This document shows, one piece after another, positions 33,786-46,405 of a stretch of 64,000 bases of DNA (its first letter is position 1; each line of letters starts with the position of its first letter). Below the pieces are notes generated by a model, which was not told where the DNA came from, ran no database searches, and saw only the letters and a list, made by a program, of their open reading frames with translations. Source of the DNA: Anas platyrhynchos (Eukaryota; Chordata; Aves; Anseriformes; Anatidae). The position numbers were made by a program, and so were the translations under genes. The DNA is taken from the NCBI RefSeq assembly GCF_047663525.1, contig NC_092603.1, positions 1,880,001 to 1,944,000 on the forward strand, given 5' to 3'.

Positions 33786-34073
33786 GGCATCCCTTGGGAG
33801 GAGTTGTTGACTCGGCTGAGGGTGGAAAGCCCTTGCAGGGAGATCTGGACAGATTGGAGAGCTGGGCAATCACCAACTGCATGAAGTTTAACAAGAGCAA
33901 GTGCTGGGTCCTGCACCTGGGATGGGGCAACCCTGTGTATACGTGCAGATTGGGGGATGAGACGCTGGAGAGCAGCCCTGCAGAGAGAGATCTGGGGGTT
34001 GTGGCTGACAGCAAGCTGAACATGAGCCAGCAGTGTGCCCTAGCAGCCAGGAGGGCCAACCGTATCCTGGGGT
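33786..34073 (+). mobile_element. CR1 RT C-terminal fragment, cut short
   Basis: Encodes [20 protein letters not shown] and ends at RRANRILGC, where an LTR begins. Confidence 0.8.
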
Positions 34074-34556
34074 GCTGATAACATGCTGATGTTTTAATTG
34101 TTGCAGAGCAGTGCTTACACCAAGCCAAGGATGTTTCAGCTTCTCGCTCTGCCCTGCCAGAGAGAAGGCTAGGGGTGCAGCAGGAGCTGGGAGGGGACAT
34201 ACCAAGGACAGCTGACCCCAACTGGCCAAAAGGGTATTCCGTACCACCTGACGTCATGCTAAACAATCTATAGGGGTGGCTAGCCGGGGTGGGGAGGCCG
34301 GCTGCTCAGTGATAGGCTGGACATTGGTCAGTGGGTGGTAAGCATCTGCATTGTGCAACACTTGTTTGTACACACTGTTAGTAGTAGTACTATTATTATA
34401 GTTGTTGTTATTATTATTTTCCTGTCTTAATAAACTGCTTTTATCTGAATCCACAGGCTTCACTTCACGGTTCTCTCCGTGATCCCAGAGAAGGAGGGTG
34501 GAGAATAAGCAAATGGCTGTGTGGTGTTTAGCTGCCAGCCCGGTTAAAACACAACA
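34074..34556 (+). mobile_element. Avian ERVL-type LTR, 5' side missing
   Basis: GCTGATAACATGCTGATG, CAGCTGACCCCAACTGGCCA, TACCACCTGACGTCATGCT, AATAAACTGC and the 3' end GGTTAAAACACAACA follow the layout of a common avian ERVL LTR. No internal viral sequence adjoins it. A minus-oriented piece of the same family is at 52700-52886, which carries the 5' part missing here. Confidence 0.8.
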
Positions 34557-34960
34557 TCTCCGAAAAGGCGGACCTCTTCAAGTACTCATTTCCATACTCC
34601 CCTCCCTATAGCTCCTCCACATTGCGTCTGTGCAATGTAGCCTGGTGGTCGTGGGAAGGGGTCTTTAAGGATGAAGGCAAAGAGGAAGAGGAGGTCAAAC
34701 TTTTTACCTTTCTGGACTTTGACCTTCTGTTGGACAGTATTGAGGAGGTTTTTGCTTAACTTTGCCTTGCTTCCTGCCAACAAGTTTTTTGTCCTTCCCT
34801 AACGACTTTTTGTCCTTCCCTCATCCCTTGGCTTTGAGCGATATCTTACTTTTAACATCTGCTTCTCGTAAGGTTCTCATCTACATCCCCAATAATCAGG
34901 ATATTTTACCATACATGTAGCTAAATATTAATTCAGATCAGTTTTAGAGTATTCCGCATC
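34557..34960. other. Unique spacer
   Basis: AT-richer sequence with no match elsewhere in the window and no convincing gene. It replaces the old minus CR1 found in other spacers. Confidence 0.4.
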
Positions 34961-35195
34961 TCAGTGGCAGGCATGCAGAACTCCCCAGACACTTGTCCCC
35001 ACTGCTCCAGGGCCAGAGCTCCTCCTAGACGATTATTGCAAACAGGATGCAGGAAAAGGCTTGGGAAGTTGGGCGTAGCCCTGTGCTTCCTGCAGCATAG
35101 CTGGGTGCTGTGAGGGACCTCGCTCTTTTTGTGGGGCTCCCTTGGAGAAGAACACCTGCGGGGGCCATCTGCCCCCTGGGAAACCTCTCTCTCCG
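34961..35195 (+). other. Shortened conserved 5' flank of gene 5
   Basis: Only the proximal 235 bp of the common flank are recognisable (CTCCCCAGACA onward), so any distal promoter elements of the other units are missing or replaced here. Confidence 0.5.
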
Positions 35196-38100
35196 ATGGG
35201 GCTCCCCTGGGACTGTGGCTGCCCCAGTCTCACCAGGCATGCCAGGGGCCTCCTGACTTCCCTCATCACTCTGCTCCTCCTCCAGCTGGGCTCAGGTAGG
35301 ATCCTGTGGGGCTGCTGGGGGCTCTCCCCCTTTGCCTGAGAGTCGTGCTGCTGTGGGGCAGGGGAACAGCTGTGGGACAGCGGGGACCCGAAACACAGCT
35401 CGCCCGTGCTGGGTTTCACTTTCACTTTGGTTCATTCACACAATATGGGCACTGCCTTGCTTGTCCTTTCTGTGTCTCCTTCACCTGCCCAAATGCTGCA
35501 GAGAGGGCTCCCACTCCCAGCACACCTCCTTCTCCTGCACGTCCTCCCTCTCCCTCTCCTGTTTCCCAGGTGGTTTCCCATGGGACATGGGGGAAGCAGA
35601 ACGCAACAACTTATGCATCAACTCACACCCTTTGTCACTCACTGACCCTAAATTTACGATGGCAAAATATTACCTCCTCTCTGTGCCCTTCTCCATTGCC
35701 CAGTGTGAGAAACATCTCAAATAATTTTCTTCAGACTGGATCATCTCTGAAGCTATTTTATTCACGATTGCAACGGTCCTGTCAATCAGGAGCACATTTC
35801 AGTAAACAAATCCTAACCTTTTATTCCCCGTTACCCAACGCCTGATCACCTCCCCTGTTTCCTCATTGGATGAGTACTACAGGTTCACAGGCTACATGAC
35901 ACTCCTCTATGCCATATATGTGCAATTTTCTTTTTTTTTTCAGCCCTTTAATTTCTGCTTTCTTATGATTTGAGAACTTCTGATCTTTGTTTTCCTGTTG
36001 TCACAATGCTCATCCTGTTTTTCTCAAGCTTCTACCTTATTTTGGAACAGTGAGGCCTTCTGCGGTCCACTTATCTACCTAGCATTTCTCTTTATTCTGA
36101 CTACAAAATTACCTTGGAATACAGAAAAATAACTCTCTACTGCAAAAACACAACATTGCTTCTCACACCAGCCCAGCTCAGAGTGGTGGGACCAGGACAC
36201 CCTCTCACTGCCACCGTGGGGCAGGATGTCGTGCTGCCCTGCCACTTGTCTCCTCAACGCGATGCTCGCAGCTTGGACGTCAGATGGATCCGGGATGAGT
36301 TCTCTGAGACAGTGCACCACTATTGCAATGGCGAGGACCTGTACGGGGAGCAGATGGAGGCATATGCCGGGAGGACAGAGTTGGTCAGGGATGGTCTCTC
36401 TGCTGGAAGCCTGGACTTGCGAATCATGGGGCTGAGACCCTCTGATGATGGCCAGTACACCTGCACTGTGGAAGAAGCTCATGCTTACAAGGAAGTCATT
36501 GTGGAGCTGGAGGTGTCAGGTTAGTGGTTGGGGCGATGTTGCCAGGGCAGACTTTACATGCCCTTTGAATACTTGAGCTGTTTCACTGCATGGAGCATGC
36601 CCATAGATGTGGAGGTAATATTTGGGGAGAGAGCTCCCTGGAGACTTTTGTCAGTTTTCACTGGTATCTTTGAAGACAATAATCATAATATTGTGAGGGC
36701 ACTGGTCACAGGCTGCTGCGCAGCACCTTCAGCTGTGTCAGCAATGGGACCAAACAGCACACAGGGAGAATCGCAGAGTCCTCTGAGCAGCCGGATGTCT
36801 GCTTTACTTTTGCTTTCTGTGCTGGGGGAGACCTGAGACGTTGTCAGGAAGTCTTGGGGCTCCTTGAACGAGCACAGCTTGGTGCAGCAATGCTGGCTGG
36901 ACACGCTGGAGTGAGCACCTAGGCTTTGTAGGCAATTTGTGTTCAGAGGCTTTGTGCAGATCTGCTCTCTGGGTCCGGAACCTAGTAGGATGGTTTTGGG
37001 GTGAGCATGAGTATGCGGAGTGCCTCATCCCTGAGCCCCTTGCCGTTCCTGTGGTGGGCTGTATCTGGCTTGGGAGCAGATGGGGTCTTTGCCTTGAAAT
37101 GAATCCCTCCCCAAGTCAAGCCCCAGACACACGCTCTTTCCCCAGCCACAGGCGCTGACCCCCACCTCTCCCTGGGGGGCTACGAGGCCGGAGGCGTCCG
37201 GGTGCTGTGTCGATCGGCCGGCTGGTACCCGCTGCCGCAACTGCTGTGGAGGGATGCTCGCGGGCAGCACCTGTCCTCGGTCTCCCAGACGCATTCCCAG
37301 GACCAGGAGGGGCTCTTTGAAATCGAAGGTGCCGTCATCATGACCGGGAGCGTGGAGGGGCCCTTGTCCTGCGTGGTCAGGAGCAGCCGCCTCCAGCAGG
37401 AGCAGGAATCATCCCTGCACATCGCAGGTACAAATGGCACAGCCAGGGTGAAGTGTTCCTGGCCCCTGCACTTGTCCCAACCCAGGAGAAGTCTGGGTCT
37501 TGCTCTTTTAACCACAGCCATATAAACGCAGCCCTTTTCCTGGTGCCTTTTCTCAGCTCCCTTCTTCCACAACGCCCAGCCCTTCATAGTGGCTCTGGCT
37601 CTGGTCCTCGTGCTTTTGGCTGTGTCCATTGGCCTCGGTGTTTATCTCTTTCAAAAGCAAGGTAAGCTGGCAGCGCAGGGATGGAGCGCAGGGAGGTGTT
37701 CTGCAGGGACCTGCGTGCGTGTGGAGCAGGGCTGAGCCCTGTCCCAGGGAGGTGCGTAGGAGGAGGAAGGGAATGTTCTCCTGGGGATGCCAAAGGCCTT
37801 AGGATCATCTTGGATGGGAGGCCAGGGAGCATGGCTGCAGCGTGGGGCTGGTGGCAACGCGCAGCCCCCCTGCACATGTTCCCACCCAGCAACCAAGCTG
37901 CTCTGCTCACCACCTCTTCCTCCGCCTTTGCTTTTCAGCGGCACAGAGGCGAGAGCTGGGTGAGTCCTTGCAGTCCCTGGGGAAGTGGTGTCTGTGCGGG
38001 AGGGCCTGGTCTGGGTGGGCTCTGGGGGCTTGTGTGCTGGTGGCTCAGGGGGTGCTGGAGGAGCAGCTGGAGCCTGGTGTGGGAGTGGGGAGTGCTGGGG

Positions 38101-41100
38101 CTGGGGATGCCCTGGGCATGGGGCACGGCCAGGATGGCTGAAAGGAACGGGGATCAAGGTGGGGATGGGGAGCGAGTTGCGGGGCTGCCCTGCTCTGCAC
38201 TGACGCTTCTGGGACAGGGACGTCCTCCACCCATGTGCAATCACTTCCCATTGTCTTTTGGTGGCATGGTGCAGAGAGCTGCACAAGTGTCTTTCCTTAC
38301 TGCTCCACGTGCAAAAGCCTTGCTCAAAGCTGGGTCTTGCTCCCTGTTAGACTGGTCCCTCCCAGTCTGAGTGGAAGTTGGTCATTTCCCACTTTAAACC
38401 CTTTGTGGTCTTCAAATGGGATCAGCCCTGAGATGAAAAGCTGTAACCTCTGATCACTCATGCTTTTGTTTTCCTTTTTCAGTGAACAGAGTTGCAAAGC
38501 TGGGTAAGTCTCCTTCCCCAAAGAGAAAGCATTTGGTGTCTTCCCAGAGGAGTAGCCATGGGATAAGAAGCTGCCCCTATGAACATGCATTACTTTTCTC
38601 TTTCTTTTTCTTTTACAGAGGAACAACCTGCAGAGATCGGTGAGTGTCAATCCCCAAACTCAAAGGATTTGGGGTCCAGACATGGGATGATCATTTTTCC
38701 CTCTGATCATGGATTCCTTATGCTTTTCTTTCCCAGAGGAAAAAGATGCAAGACTGGGTGAGTCTCCCACCTAATCTGAAGGAATTGACGTCCTTTGCTT
38801 TGCAGCAGCCATTTGGTGAGAATCTCTCCTTCCTCCTCATGCACTGCTTTCTCTTTCTTTTCCAGCGGAATTGGCTGCCAAAGTGGGTAAGTGTCATAGA
38901 ATCATAGAATCATAGAATATCCTGAGTTGGAAGGGACCCTTAAGGATCATCAAGTCCAACTCTTGACACCGCACAGGTCTACCCAAAAGTTCAGACCATG
39001 AAGCTTGTCCCTGAGCTTGGCCACGTGTCTCTGAGCTTGGCCACGGTGCAGAGAGCTGCACAAGTGTCTGTCCTTACGGTTCCACCTATAAGACCATTAA
39101 ACAAAGCTGGGCCACAATGACTATTTGCTTGGTCTCACCTCGGAGCAAGGCAGTATTTTGCCAGTCATGGGATATGTTCACGATCTGCCATGGGCTGAGC
39201 AACACTCCCCTCTGATCATGCATTACTTTCTTTCCTTTTCAGAGGAACAAGCTGCAGAGCTGGGTGAGTGTCCCCGTACTTGCGTCCCAGGGAAACACCA
39301 AAGTGATGTGCAGGGGAGGGTGGGCAGCTGGGACAGAGCAGCCCAGGGCTGGCCCCTCACCCTGAGAGGGGAGCGGGGAGTGCTGGAGCTGGGGGTGCCC
39401 TGGGCACGGGACACAGCCGGGATGGCTGAAAAGAACGGGGATCAAGGTGGGGATGGGGAGCAAGCTGAGGAGCTGCCCCACTCTGCACTGACACTTCTGG
39501 GACAGGGACGTCCTCTACCCATCCCCGTTCACTTCCACTTGTGTTTTGGTGGCACGGTGCAGAGAGCTGCACAAGTGTCTGTCCTTACTGGTCCATGTGC
39601 ACAAGCCTTGCTCAAAGTTGGGTCTTGCTCCCTGTTAGTCTGGTCCCTCCCAGTCCGAGAGCAAGACTGTCTGTGCCCATTCACCAGGTCAAAGAACTTT
39701 GGGGTGTAGCCATGGAATTAGTCATGGAATTTGAAGCACTCCTCTCTGATCATGCATTGCTTTTCTTTCCTTTTCCAGTGAGAAAAGATGCAGTGATCGG
39801 TAAGACTGCCTTAATAAAACCAAAGATTTGGCACCTTTCCATGGCAGCAGCCATGGGCTGAGCAGCTCCCCCTCTCTCATGCCTTGCTTTTCTCTTCCTT
39901 TTCCAGCGGAAAAAGCTGCAGAGCTGGGTGAGTTTCGCAGAGCTTGGGCTCTGACATCCCCAAGGCGATGTGCAGTGGAAGGTGGGCAGCCTGGACAGAG
40001 CAGCCCAGGGCTGGCCCCTCACCCTGCCCACACCCATCACTCTGCACCCACGTGCAAGCTATGGGGCTGCCCCACTCTGCACTGACGCTTCTGGACAGGG
40101 ACGTACCCCACCCGTCCCCATTCACTTCCACTTGCGTTTTGGTGACATGGTGCTGAGAGATGCACAAGTGTCTGTCCTTAATGCTCCACGTGCACGAGCC
40201 TTGCTCAAAGCTGGTTCTGGCTGACTTAATCAGGTCTCTCACAATCTGGGTGCAAGTTGGTCATTTCCCACTCATGAGATGTATTCAAAGTCTAGCCATG
40301 GGCTGAGAAGCTCTTCCTTCTGGTCACACATCGATTTTCTTTTTTCTTTTCAGAGAAACAAGCTGCAGAGCTGGGTGAGTGTCCCCGTCCTTGAGCCCCA
40401 AGGCAACACCAAGGGGATGTGCAGGGGAGGGTGGGCAGCTGGGACAGAGCAACACAGGGCTGGGCACTCACCCTGACAGGAGAGTGGGGAGTGCTGGGGC
40501 TGGGGGTGCCCTGGGCACGGGATATGGCCGGGATGGCTGAAAAGAACAGGGATCAAGGTGGGGATGGGGAGGAAGCTGCGGGTCTGCCCCATTCTGCACT
40601 GACGCTTCTGGGACACGGACGTCCTCCACCCGTCCCCATTCAGTTCCACTTGTGTTTTGGTGGCACGGTGCAGAGAGCTGCACAAGTGTCTGTCCTTACT
40701 GCTCCACGTGCACAAGCCTTGCTCAAAGTTGGGTCTTGCTCCCTGTTAGTCTGGTCCCTCACAGTCCGAGAGCAAGACTTTCTGTGCCCATTCACCAGGT
40801 CAAAGAATTTTGGGGTGTAGCCATGGAATTAGTCATGGAATTTGAAACACTCCTCTCTGATCATGCATTGCTTTTGCTTTTCCTTTCCAGTGAGAAAAGA
40901 TGCAACTATGGGTAAGACTACCTTAATAAACCCAAAGACTTGGCACCTTTCCATGGCAGCAGCCATGGGCTGAGCAACTCCCCTCTCATCATGCCTTGCG
41001 TTTCTCTTCCTTTTCCAGCGGAACAAGCTGCAGAGCTGGGTGAGTGTCACAGAGCTCGGGCTGCATGACATCTCCAAGGCAATGTGCAGGGGAGGGTGGG

Positions 41101-41946
41101 CAGCTGGGACAGAGCAGCCCAGTGCTGGCCCCTCACCCTGCCCACAAACACTGGGCACCAGCCATGGGCTGTGACCAGCTCTCCCCTCTCCTTCCAGCAT
41201 GGAGAAGGTGTCTGCTGCCTCAAAATAGAGGTAGGTGTGCACTGAGTTGCCCTCTGAGGTGCTTCTCCTTCCCTTGCTGGGGCATGTTCAGGAGCTAAGA
41301 GGTGCCCCATCTCCTGCCCCGTGGGGCAGCTCCTGGCCCCGAGCTGGGGAAAGTCTGCCCAGGGCTGAGCTCTGCCCCTGATGGCCTGGCTCCTTCTCTC
41401 CCTGCAGTGAAGGTGACCCTGGATCCGGACACGGCTCATCCCCAGTTTGTCCTGTCTCAGGACAAGAGCAGTGTGAGATGGGAAGACATACCACTTCAGG
41501 TTCCTGACACACCAGAGAGATTTCAGGAGAGTTTATGCATGCTGGGCCGTGAGGAGTTCAGAGAGGGGAGGCACTGCTGGTTGGTGGAGGTGGAGGGGGA
41601 TCAGCTAAAGAATTCTTGGTGGGCTGTGGGGGTGGCCAGGGCTTCTGTGGAGAGGAAGGGGAAGATCAACATGAGTCCTACAGCAGGGATCTGGGCTGTG
41701 GAGTACTATTATGAACATCTCAAGTCTCTCACATCTCCTCCCACTGACTTGTCCCTGTCCCCTGTCCCCACGAGGATCTGGGTCTGTCTGGACTGTACCC
41801 AGGGGCAGGTGTCTTTCATCAACGCTGACAATGGGGTCGAGATCTTCACTTTCACAGCAGTCTCCTTCAATGGGGAGAGCATCCGACCCTGGTTCATGAT
41901 GCGGAAACGGGGAGTTCAGCTGTGCCTGAGGGACAGAACCCTGTAA
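35196..41946 (+). CDS. BG/butyrophilin hybrid gene 5 with 11 heptad exons
   Basis: Exons: signal 35196-35295; IgV 36172-36519; IgC 37146-37427; TM 37557-37661; heptads at 37939, 38483, 38619, 38737, 38866, 39243, 39779, 39907, 40354, 40891, 41019 (each 21 bp); linker 41198-41230; B30.2 41408-41946. The sum is 546 codons (545 aa). V is divergent: RDEFSETVHHYCNGEDLY, EQMEAYAGRTELVRDG, EEAHAYKEVIVE. TM ends LFQKQ. The heptad tract (res. 279-355) is nearly twice that of genes 1, 3 and 4, owing to a 1.1-kb tandem duplication. The B30.2 has WEDIPLQVPDTPERFQESL and KGKINMSPTAGIW and stops at CLRDRTL, about 30 residues before its relatives, after the SPRY fold. A CR1 3' end sits between heptads 5 and 6. 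AATAAA lies at 42454. Confidence 0.85.
35704..36167 (-). mobile_element. LTR-like insertion, unit 5 copy
   Basis: Same element as 2455-2910 with TGTGAG/CTCACA ends and CCAG flanks; more diverged than the copies in units 1, 3 and 4. Confidence 0.6.
38894..39003 (-). mobile_element. Short CR1 3' end (minus) in gene 5 intron
   Basis: Begins with repeated ATAGAATC and continues GAGTTGGAAGGGACCCTTAA, the complement of a classical CR1 3' end with an ATTCTATG tail. It lies just after heptad exon 38866-38886 and is absent from the other units. Confidence 0.9.
39240..41150 (+). repeat. 1.1-kb tandem duplication carrying three heptad exons
   Basis: 39243-40353 and 40354-41150 are homologous at an offset of 1111-1112 bp. 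Each copy carries heptads of the types E(E/K)QAAEL, VRKDA(V/T)(I/M) and AE(K/Q)AAEL plus their introns. Differences between copies show that it is not very recent. Confidence 0.85.
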
Positions 41947-42453
41947 ACCCTGTTCCCAGCCCTGAGGACCTCCTGCCCTTCTCCAGACACTCCTGCATCA
42001 CCCCTCCTTGGTCCTGCAGGACCAGCACAGGAATGAGGGGCAGTGGGGCCAGGGGCTGCCCCATGTTCCTCCCTGCTGCTGGAGGAGGGCTGGGATGCTG
42101 CAAGCAGGGGACAGACCCCTTGCAGCCCCTGGGCTCTGCCCTGCACGCGGCTCCTGTGCTGGGGCACAAGCCCTGCTGGCACGCACGGGTCTCACCCTGC
42201 CTCTGAGCCCCAGCGGGCAGCACAGGGGCTGCAGCAGCTCTCCACGCTCCTCTCCCCTCTGCTTGCACTGCTTGCAGACCCCAAGGCAAGGGATGTGGTC
42301 ACTGTGTGCTGCCGGCCATTGCAGGCCACCTTTGCCTCCTAGTTCGGGATTGATCTGTTCTCTGTGCCTGGTGCTGAGCATGAGCAGCCTGTGGGGGCTC
42401 TTTGTTCCTTCCTCTGGATCACATCAAGGCCCAGCAGCAGCAGGACTGTGTCA

Positions 42454-42459
42454 AATAAA
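42454..42459 (+). promoter_or_regulatory. Poly(A) signal of gene 5
   Basis: AATAAA in the conserved TGTGTCAAATAAAGTTTTG context. Confidence 0.8.
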
Positions 42460-42499
42460 GTTTTGCACAGGAAGATGGAGTCTGGCAGTGGCATTTCTT

Positions 42500-42790
42500 G
42501 GGTGCTTTGTGTTCTGAGGCTTTGCTGCCTGGGAAGGCATCTTGTAGCAGACCTCTCCTTGGTGTTGGTCCTGGGAGTCAGAGCCAGGAGGAACCAAAAA
42601 CTCCAGGAGCTCCCATTTCTCCAGCTGGAGCCTGGGACCCCCTTGTCCCATCTGGGTCATTGTACTGCCCAAGGGGACAACCAAAGGGCTTGCAGCCTCC
42701 CATCACACAGGCTCTGTTGAGGCTTTCCCCACACTGGGGCATCTCTTGGAAGTCCTTCAAGCAGAGGGAGAAGGTCTCCTCAGCCTAAAG
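42500..42790. other. 3' flank shared with gene 6
   Basis: CTCCTTGGTGTTGGTCCTG onward is also found after gene 6 (51130) but is missing after genes 1, 3, 4 and 7, where it appears deleted up to the CR1 fragment. No gene seen. Confidence 0.5.
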
Positions 42791-44270
42791 CCCAAGATCA
42801 CAGAATGACAGAATAGCCTGAGTTGGTAGGGACCCAATGGGACCATAGAGTCCATCTCGAGACTCCACAGCGGCCAACCCCAAAATCAGACCCTCTCTCA
42901 AACAGCCTTCTGCAAACACTGCTTCAGCTGCAGCAGGCTCAGGGACATGGCTACGTCCCTTGGGAGCCTGTTCCAGCGCCTGATCACCCTCTCAGGAAAT
43001 AAATAGTTTCTGAACAGCTGGCCTGAGCCTCCCCTGAAGCAGCTCCATGCCATTTTCTCTGGCTCTGTCACTGGCCCCAGAGAGCAGAGACCAGCGCCTG
43101 TCCCTCCGCTCCCCTCATCAGGAAGCCATGGGCCGCCGCAAGGCCTCCCCTGCATCTCCTCTGCTCTGGGCTCAACAAGCCAAGCGCCTTCAGCCGCTCC
43201 TCACACACCTTGCCCTGCAGAGCCTTCGCCGTCCTCGTAGCCCACCTTGGAGGCTCTCGCACAGTTTCACGCCCTTCGTCTGCTGCGGTGGTCACAGATG
43301 CACGCAGTGCTCGAGGCAAGGCCGCAGCAGGCCTTGCAGAGTGGGACGATCTCTTCCCTCGGCCGGCCAGCAGTGCCGTGCCTGAGGCACCCCAGGGCAC
43401 GCTTGGCCCTTTGGGCTGCCAGGGCCCGCTGCTGGCTCACATCCAACTAGCCATCGGCCACAACGCCCCAGCTCCTGTTCTGGGGGCTGCTCTCCAGCCT
43501 CTCGCCCCCCACGCTGTCCGTACTGCCAGGGCTGCTCCTGCCCAGGGACACGGCCGGCACTTGCTCTTGTTAAACTTCCCACAGGCGGTGGTTGCCCAGC
43601 TCTCCCCTTTGGCCAGATCCCTCTGCAAGGCCTCTTCACCTTCGACGGAGTCAGCAGCTCCTCTCTGTTCCGTGTCAGCCACAAACTCACACAGGTTTCC
43701 TTCCCATCCTACATCCAGTTAATTTATGGGGCCACTGATGAGACCTGGCCCCAAAATGGAGCCCTGCACAGCCCTACTCATGACTGGCCACCAGCCTGAG
43801 ATTGCCCCATTTACCAGAACCCTCAGAGCCTGACCCCTCAGCCAATTGTTCACCCATCGTATTGTGCATTTCTCTGGCTCTGTGATGGACGTTTGGTCCA
43901 GACGGATACGGTCAGAAACCATGTCATAATCTTTCCTGAAATCCAAAAGATCACTTCAACTGGCTCCCTCAGTCAAATGGGAGACTGACCTTATCCAAAA
44001 AAAAGGAAATGAGGTTTGTTGAACATGAGCTTCCACCCATGAACCCATGTGTCCTATGACCAGTGACCACATTGTCCCTTAGGTGTTTTTCACTCACTCC
44101 CAGAGCAATCTCTGTAACTTTACCAGGCACTGCCATGAGACTGACAAGCCTGTAATTCCCAGGGTCTAATTTGCTGCCCTTTCCGGAAACCGGGGCAACG
44201 TTTGGCAGCTTCCAGTCACCGGGACCTCTCCATATTCCTCAGTATACTTAAAACTAAATTATAGAGATTT
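42791..44270 (-). mobile_element. CR1 LINE (minus), about 1.5 kb, decayed
   Basis: Minus-strand frames give NWLRGQALRVLVNGAISGWW (about 43850) and FRNYLFPERVIRRWNRLPRD, with the 3' end at 42791 (CACAGAATGACAGAATAGCC). It is the longest version of the CR1 whose short remnants sit at 7220, 21850, 31620 and 58130. Here it has no DMB piece fused to it. Confidence 0.85.
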
Positions 44271-44276
44271 CATGAT

Positions 44277-44900
44277 GTAGTGGGTTTACGTGGCAAGGTT
44301 TTGGTAGCAGGGGGCTGCAGGGTGGCCTCTCTGAGGGGAATCCAGAAGCTGCCCCATGTTAGATGAGGGCCCATTTCAGCTGGCTCCAAAGGGACACGTT
44401 GCTGCCCAGAGCTGAGCCACTAAGCAATGCTATTTGTGCCTCTGTGAGGGCATAGTTAAGAAATGTGGAAAAAACTTCTGCACAACAGCAGCTGGGAGAG
44501 TGAGGAGTGAGAACCAGCCCTGCAGCCCCCAAGGTGAGTGCAGCAGGAGGGCAGGAGGTGCTCCAGGCACACAGCAGCAGTTCTCCTGCGGCCTGTGGAG
44601 AGGCCCCTGGTGGAGCAGGCTGTCCCCTTGCAGCCCATGGGTCTCACATGGAGCAGATCTCCATGCTGCATCTCATGGAGGAGCCCCCGGTGGAGCAGGC
44701 ACTGGGCCAGATCTGCAGCCCCTGGAGAGGAACCCACGCAGAAGCAGAGGGTCTGAGGGGAACTGCTGACTGTGGGGGAACCAGGTTGGAACAGTTTGCT
44801 CCTGACTGAAGGACCCTGTGGTATGGACTCTTACTGGAGCAGGTATTGCAGGGCTGTGGGAAGCTCATGTAGGATCAGCTCATGAAGGATGGCATCCCAT
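44277..44900 (+). mobile_element. Avian ERV LTR plus internal fragment
   Basis: Starts TGTAGTGGGTTTACGTGGCA, the 5' end of a known avian ERV LTR. It continues through ACAACAGCAGCTGGGAGAG into an internal region with repeated CAGCCC/GGAGCAG words. That internal region is the source type of the ERV blocks in the other spacers. Broken and old; no open viral gene. Confidence 0.75.
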
Positions 44901-45375
44901 GGGAGGACTCTGTTGAGGTGGAAAGGCCTTGCAGAGAGATCTGGATAGCCTGGAGAGTTGGGCAATCACCAACTGCATAAAGTTTAACAAGAGCAAGTGC
45001 TGGGTCCTGCACCTGGGATGGGGCAACCCTGGCTATAGGGACAGACTGGGGGATGTGATGCTGGAGAGCAGCCCCACAGAGAGGGATCTGGGGGTTGTGG
45101 TTGACAGCAAGATGAACATGAGCCAGCAGTGTGCCCTGGCAGCCAGGAGGGCCAACCATATCCTGCGATGCATCGAGCATGGTATTACTAGTCAGATGAG
45201 GGAAGTGATTGTCCCGCTCTACTCTGCACTGGTGCAGCCTCACCTCGAGGACTCTGTGCAGTTCTGGGCACCACAGCACAAGAAGGACATGAAACTATTG
45301 GAGAGTGTCCAGAGAAGAGCCACAGAGATGGTGAAGGGCCTAGAGGGGAAGACGTATGCCTTCAGCCAGTTCTCT
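44901..45375 (+). mobile_element. CR1 RT C-terminal fragment (plus)
   Basis: Encodes [20 protein letters not shown] and [20 protein letters not shown], with [18 protein letters not shown]-like sequence better preserved than in the other spacers. Confidence 0.8.
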
Positions 45376-45890
45376 TAGTACTCTGGGATTAATCCCATCA
45401 GGCCCTATAGTCTCGTATGTATCCATCTGTAGCAGCAAATCCCACACAAATTCGGGGTTGTTGAGACTTTATCGTTCCTGCAGTCACTGTTCTCCAGCTC
45501 AGGGCACCTGGGGATCCACAGCCCAGCATCAGTCTTAAGGGCAAAGAAAGCATTAAACATCTCTGTGAAGTCGATGACCCTGTTGGACCATACCCATCAA
45601 GTAACAGACCAATGCTTTCTCTAATCCTACTTTCACTTTTAAGAGAGTTTAAATAAAAATAATAATAATAATAAAAAAAGCATTTTATTGCCCCTCACAG
45701 TACTGTCCAGCCTCAACTCAAATTGAGCTTTGGCCATATGTATTTTCACCCTACAAAGGCAAACAGTACCTCTGTACTCCTTCCATATTGACTGATCTCG
45801 CCTCCAACAAACAGGAACTTTCCTTATCCACCTAAGCTCTAGAAGAAGGTCCCTGCCCATCTGAGCCAACCTTCTACCACAGCTGCTTTA
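45376..45890 (-). mobile_element. Old CR1 fragment (minus), uninterrupted
   Basis: Minus frame 45869-45639 reads DLLLELRWIRKVPVCWRRDQ and MAKAQFELRLDSTVRGNKML. It carries the intact young-CR1 target at about 45555. Confidence 0.8.
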
Positions 45891-46405
45891 CTGGAGCCGG
45901 GATCAGGGCTGGCACTTTGCCTTCAGCACCCTGGGCAAAGGTGGCAGCTCTGGGCTCAACACCCTGCTGTGCCCCATTCCCTGCAGCCTCCGATCATGCT
46001 CAGCTCTTCACTGCCATCTCTACAAATTTTCCCATTGCTCATAGTTTGATTCCTTCTTGCATACATGGAGATGAAGGAACATAGCCAGTGGCTTTCCCTG
46101 GAGGTCTGGAGAGGCCTCCAATGGGGTCAAGCACCTCGTGCTTGCTAAAGGCAGTGGACTGGGCACCCAGCTGCAATGGGATGGTGGTGCCAGCCCTGAA
46201 GAGCTCCCCAGACATTGCCCCAAGGGCAGAGCTGTTCCAGGAGGGTTATTGCAGCCAGGAACTGGGCAAAGGTTGGGAAAGTTGGGCGTAGCCTTGTGCT
46301 TTCTGCAGCTCTGCTGGGTGCCGTGAGGGACATCTATCTTAGTGGGGCTCCCTTCAGGAAGAACCCCTGGGGGGCCACCTGCCCCTTGGGGAATCTCTCT
46401 CTCAG
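45891..46405 (+). other. Conserved 5' flank of gene 6
   Basis: Homologous to 1446-1957, with an extra AGTGGGGCTCCCTTC segment near 46340 that gene 5 also has. Confidence 0.5.

Noticed and set aside
34557-34960. Possible internal viral sequence after the LTR
   Set aside because: No primer-binding site or viral frame could be recognised, so it is listed only as unique spacer.
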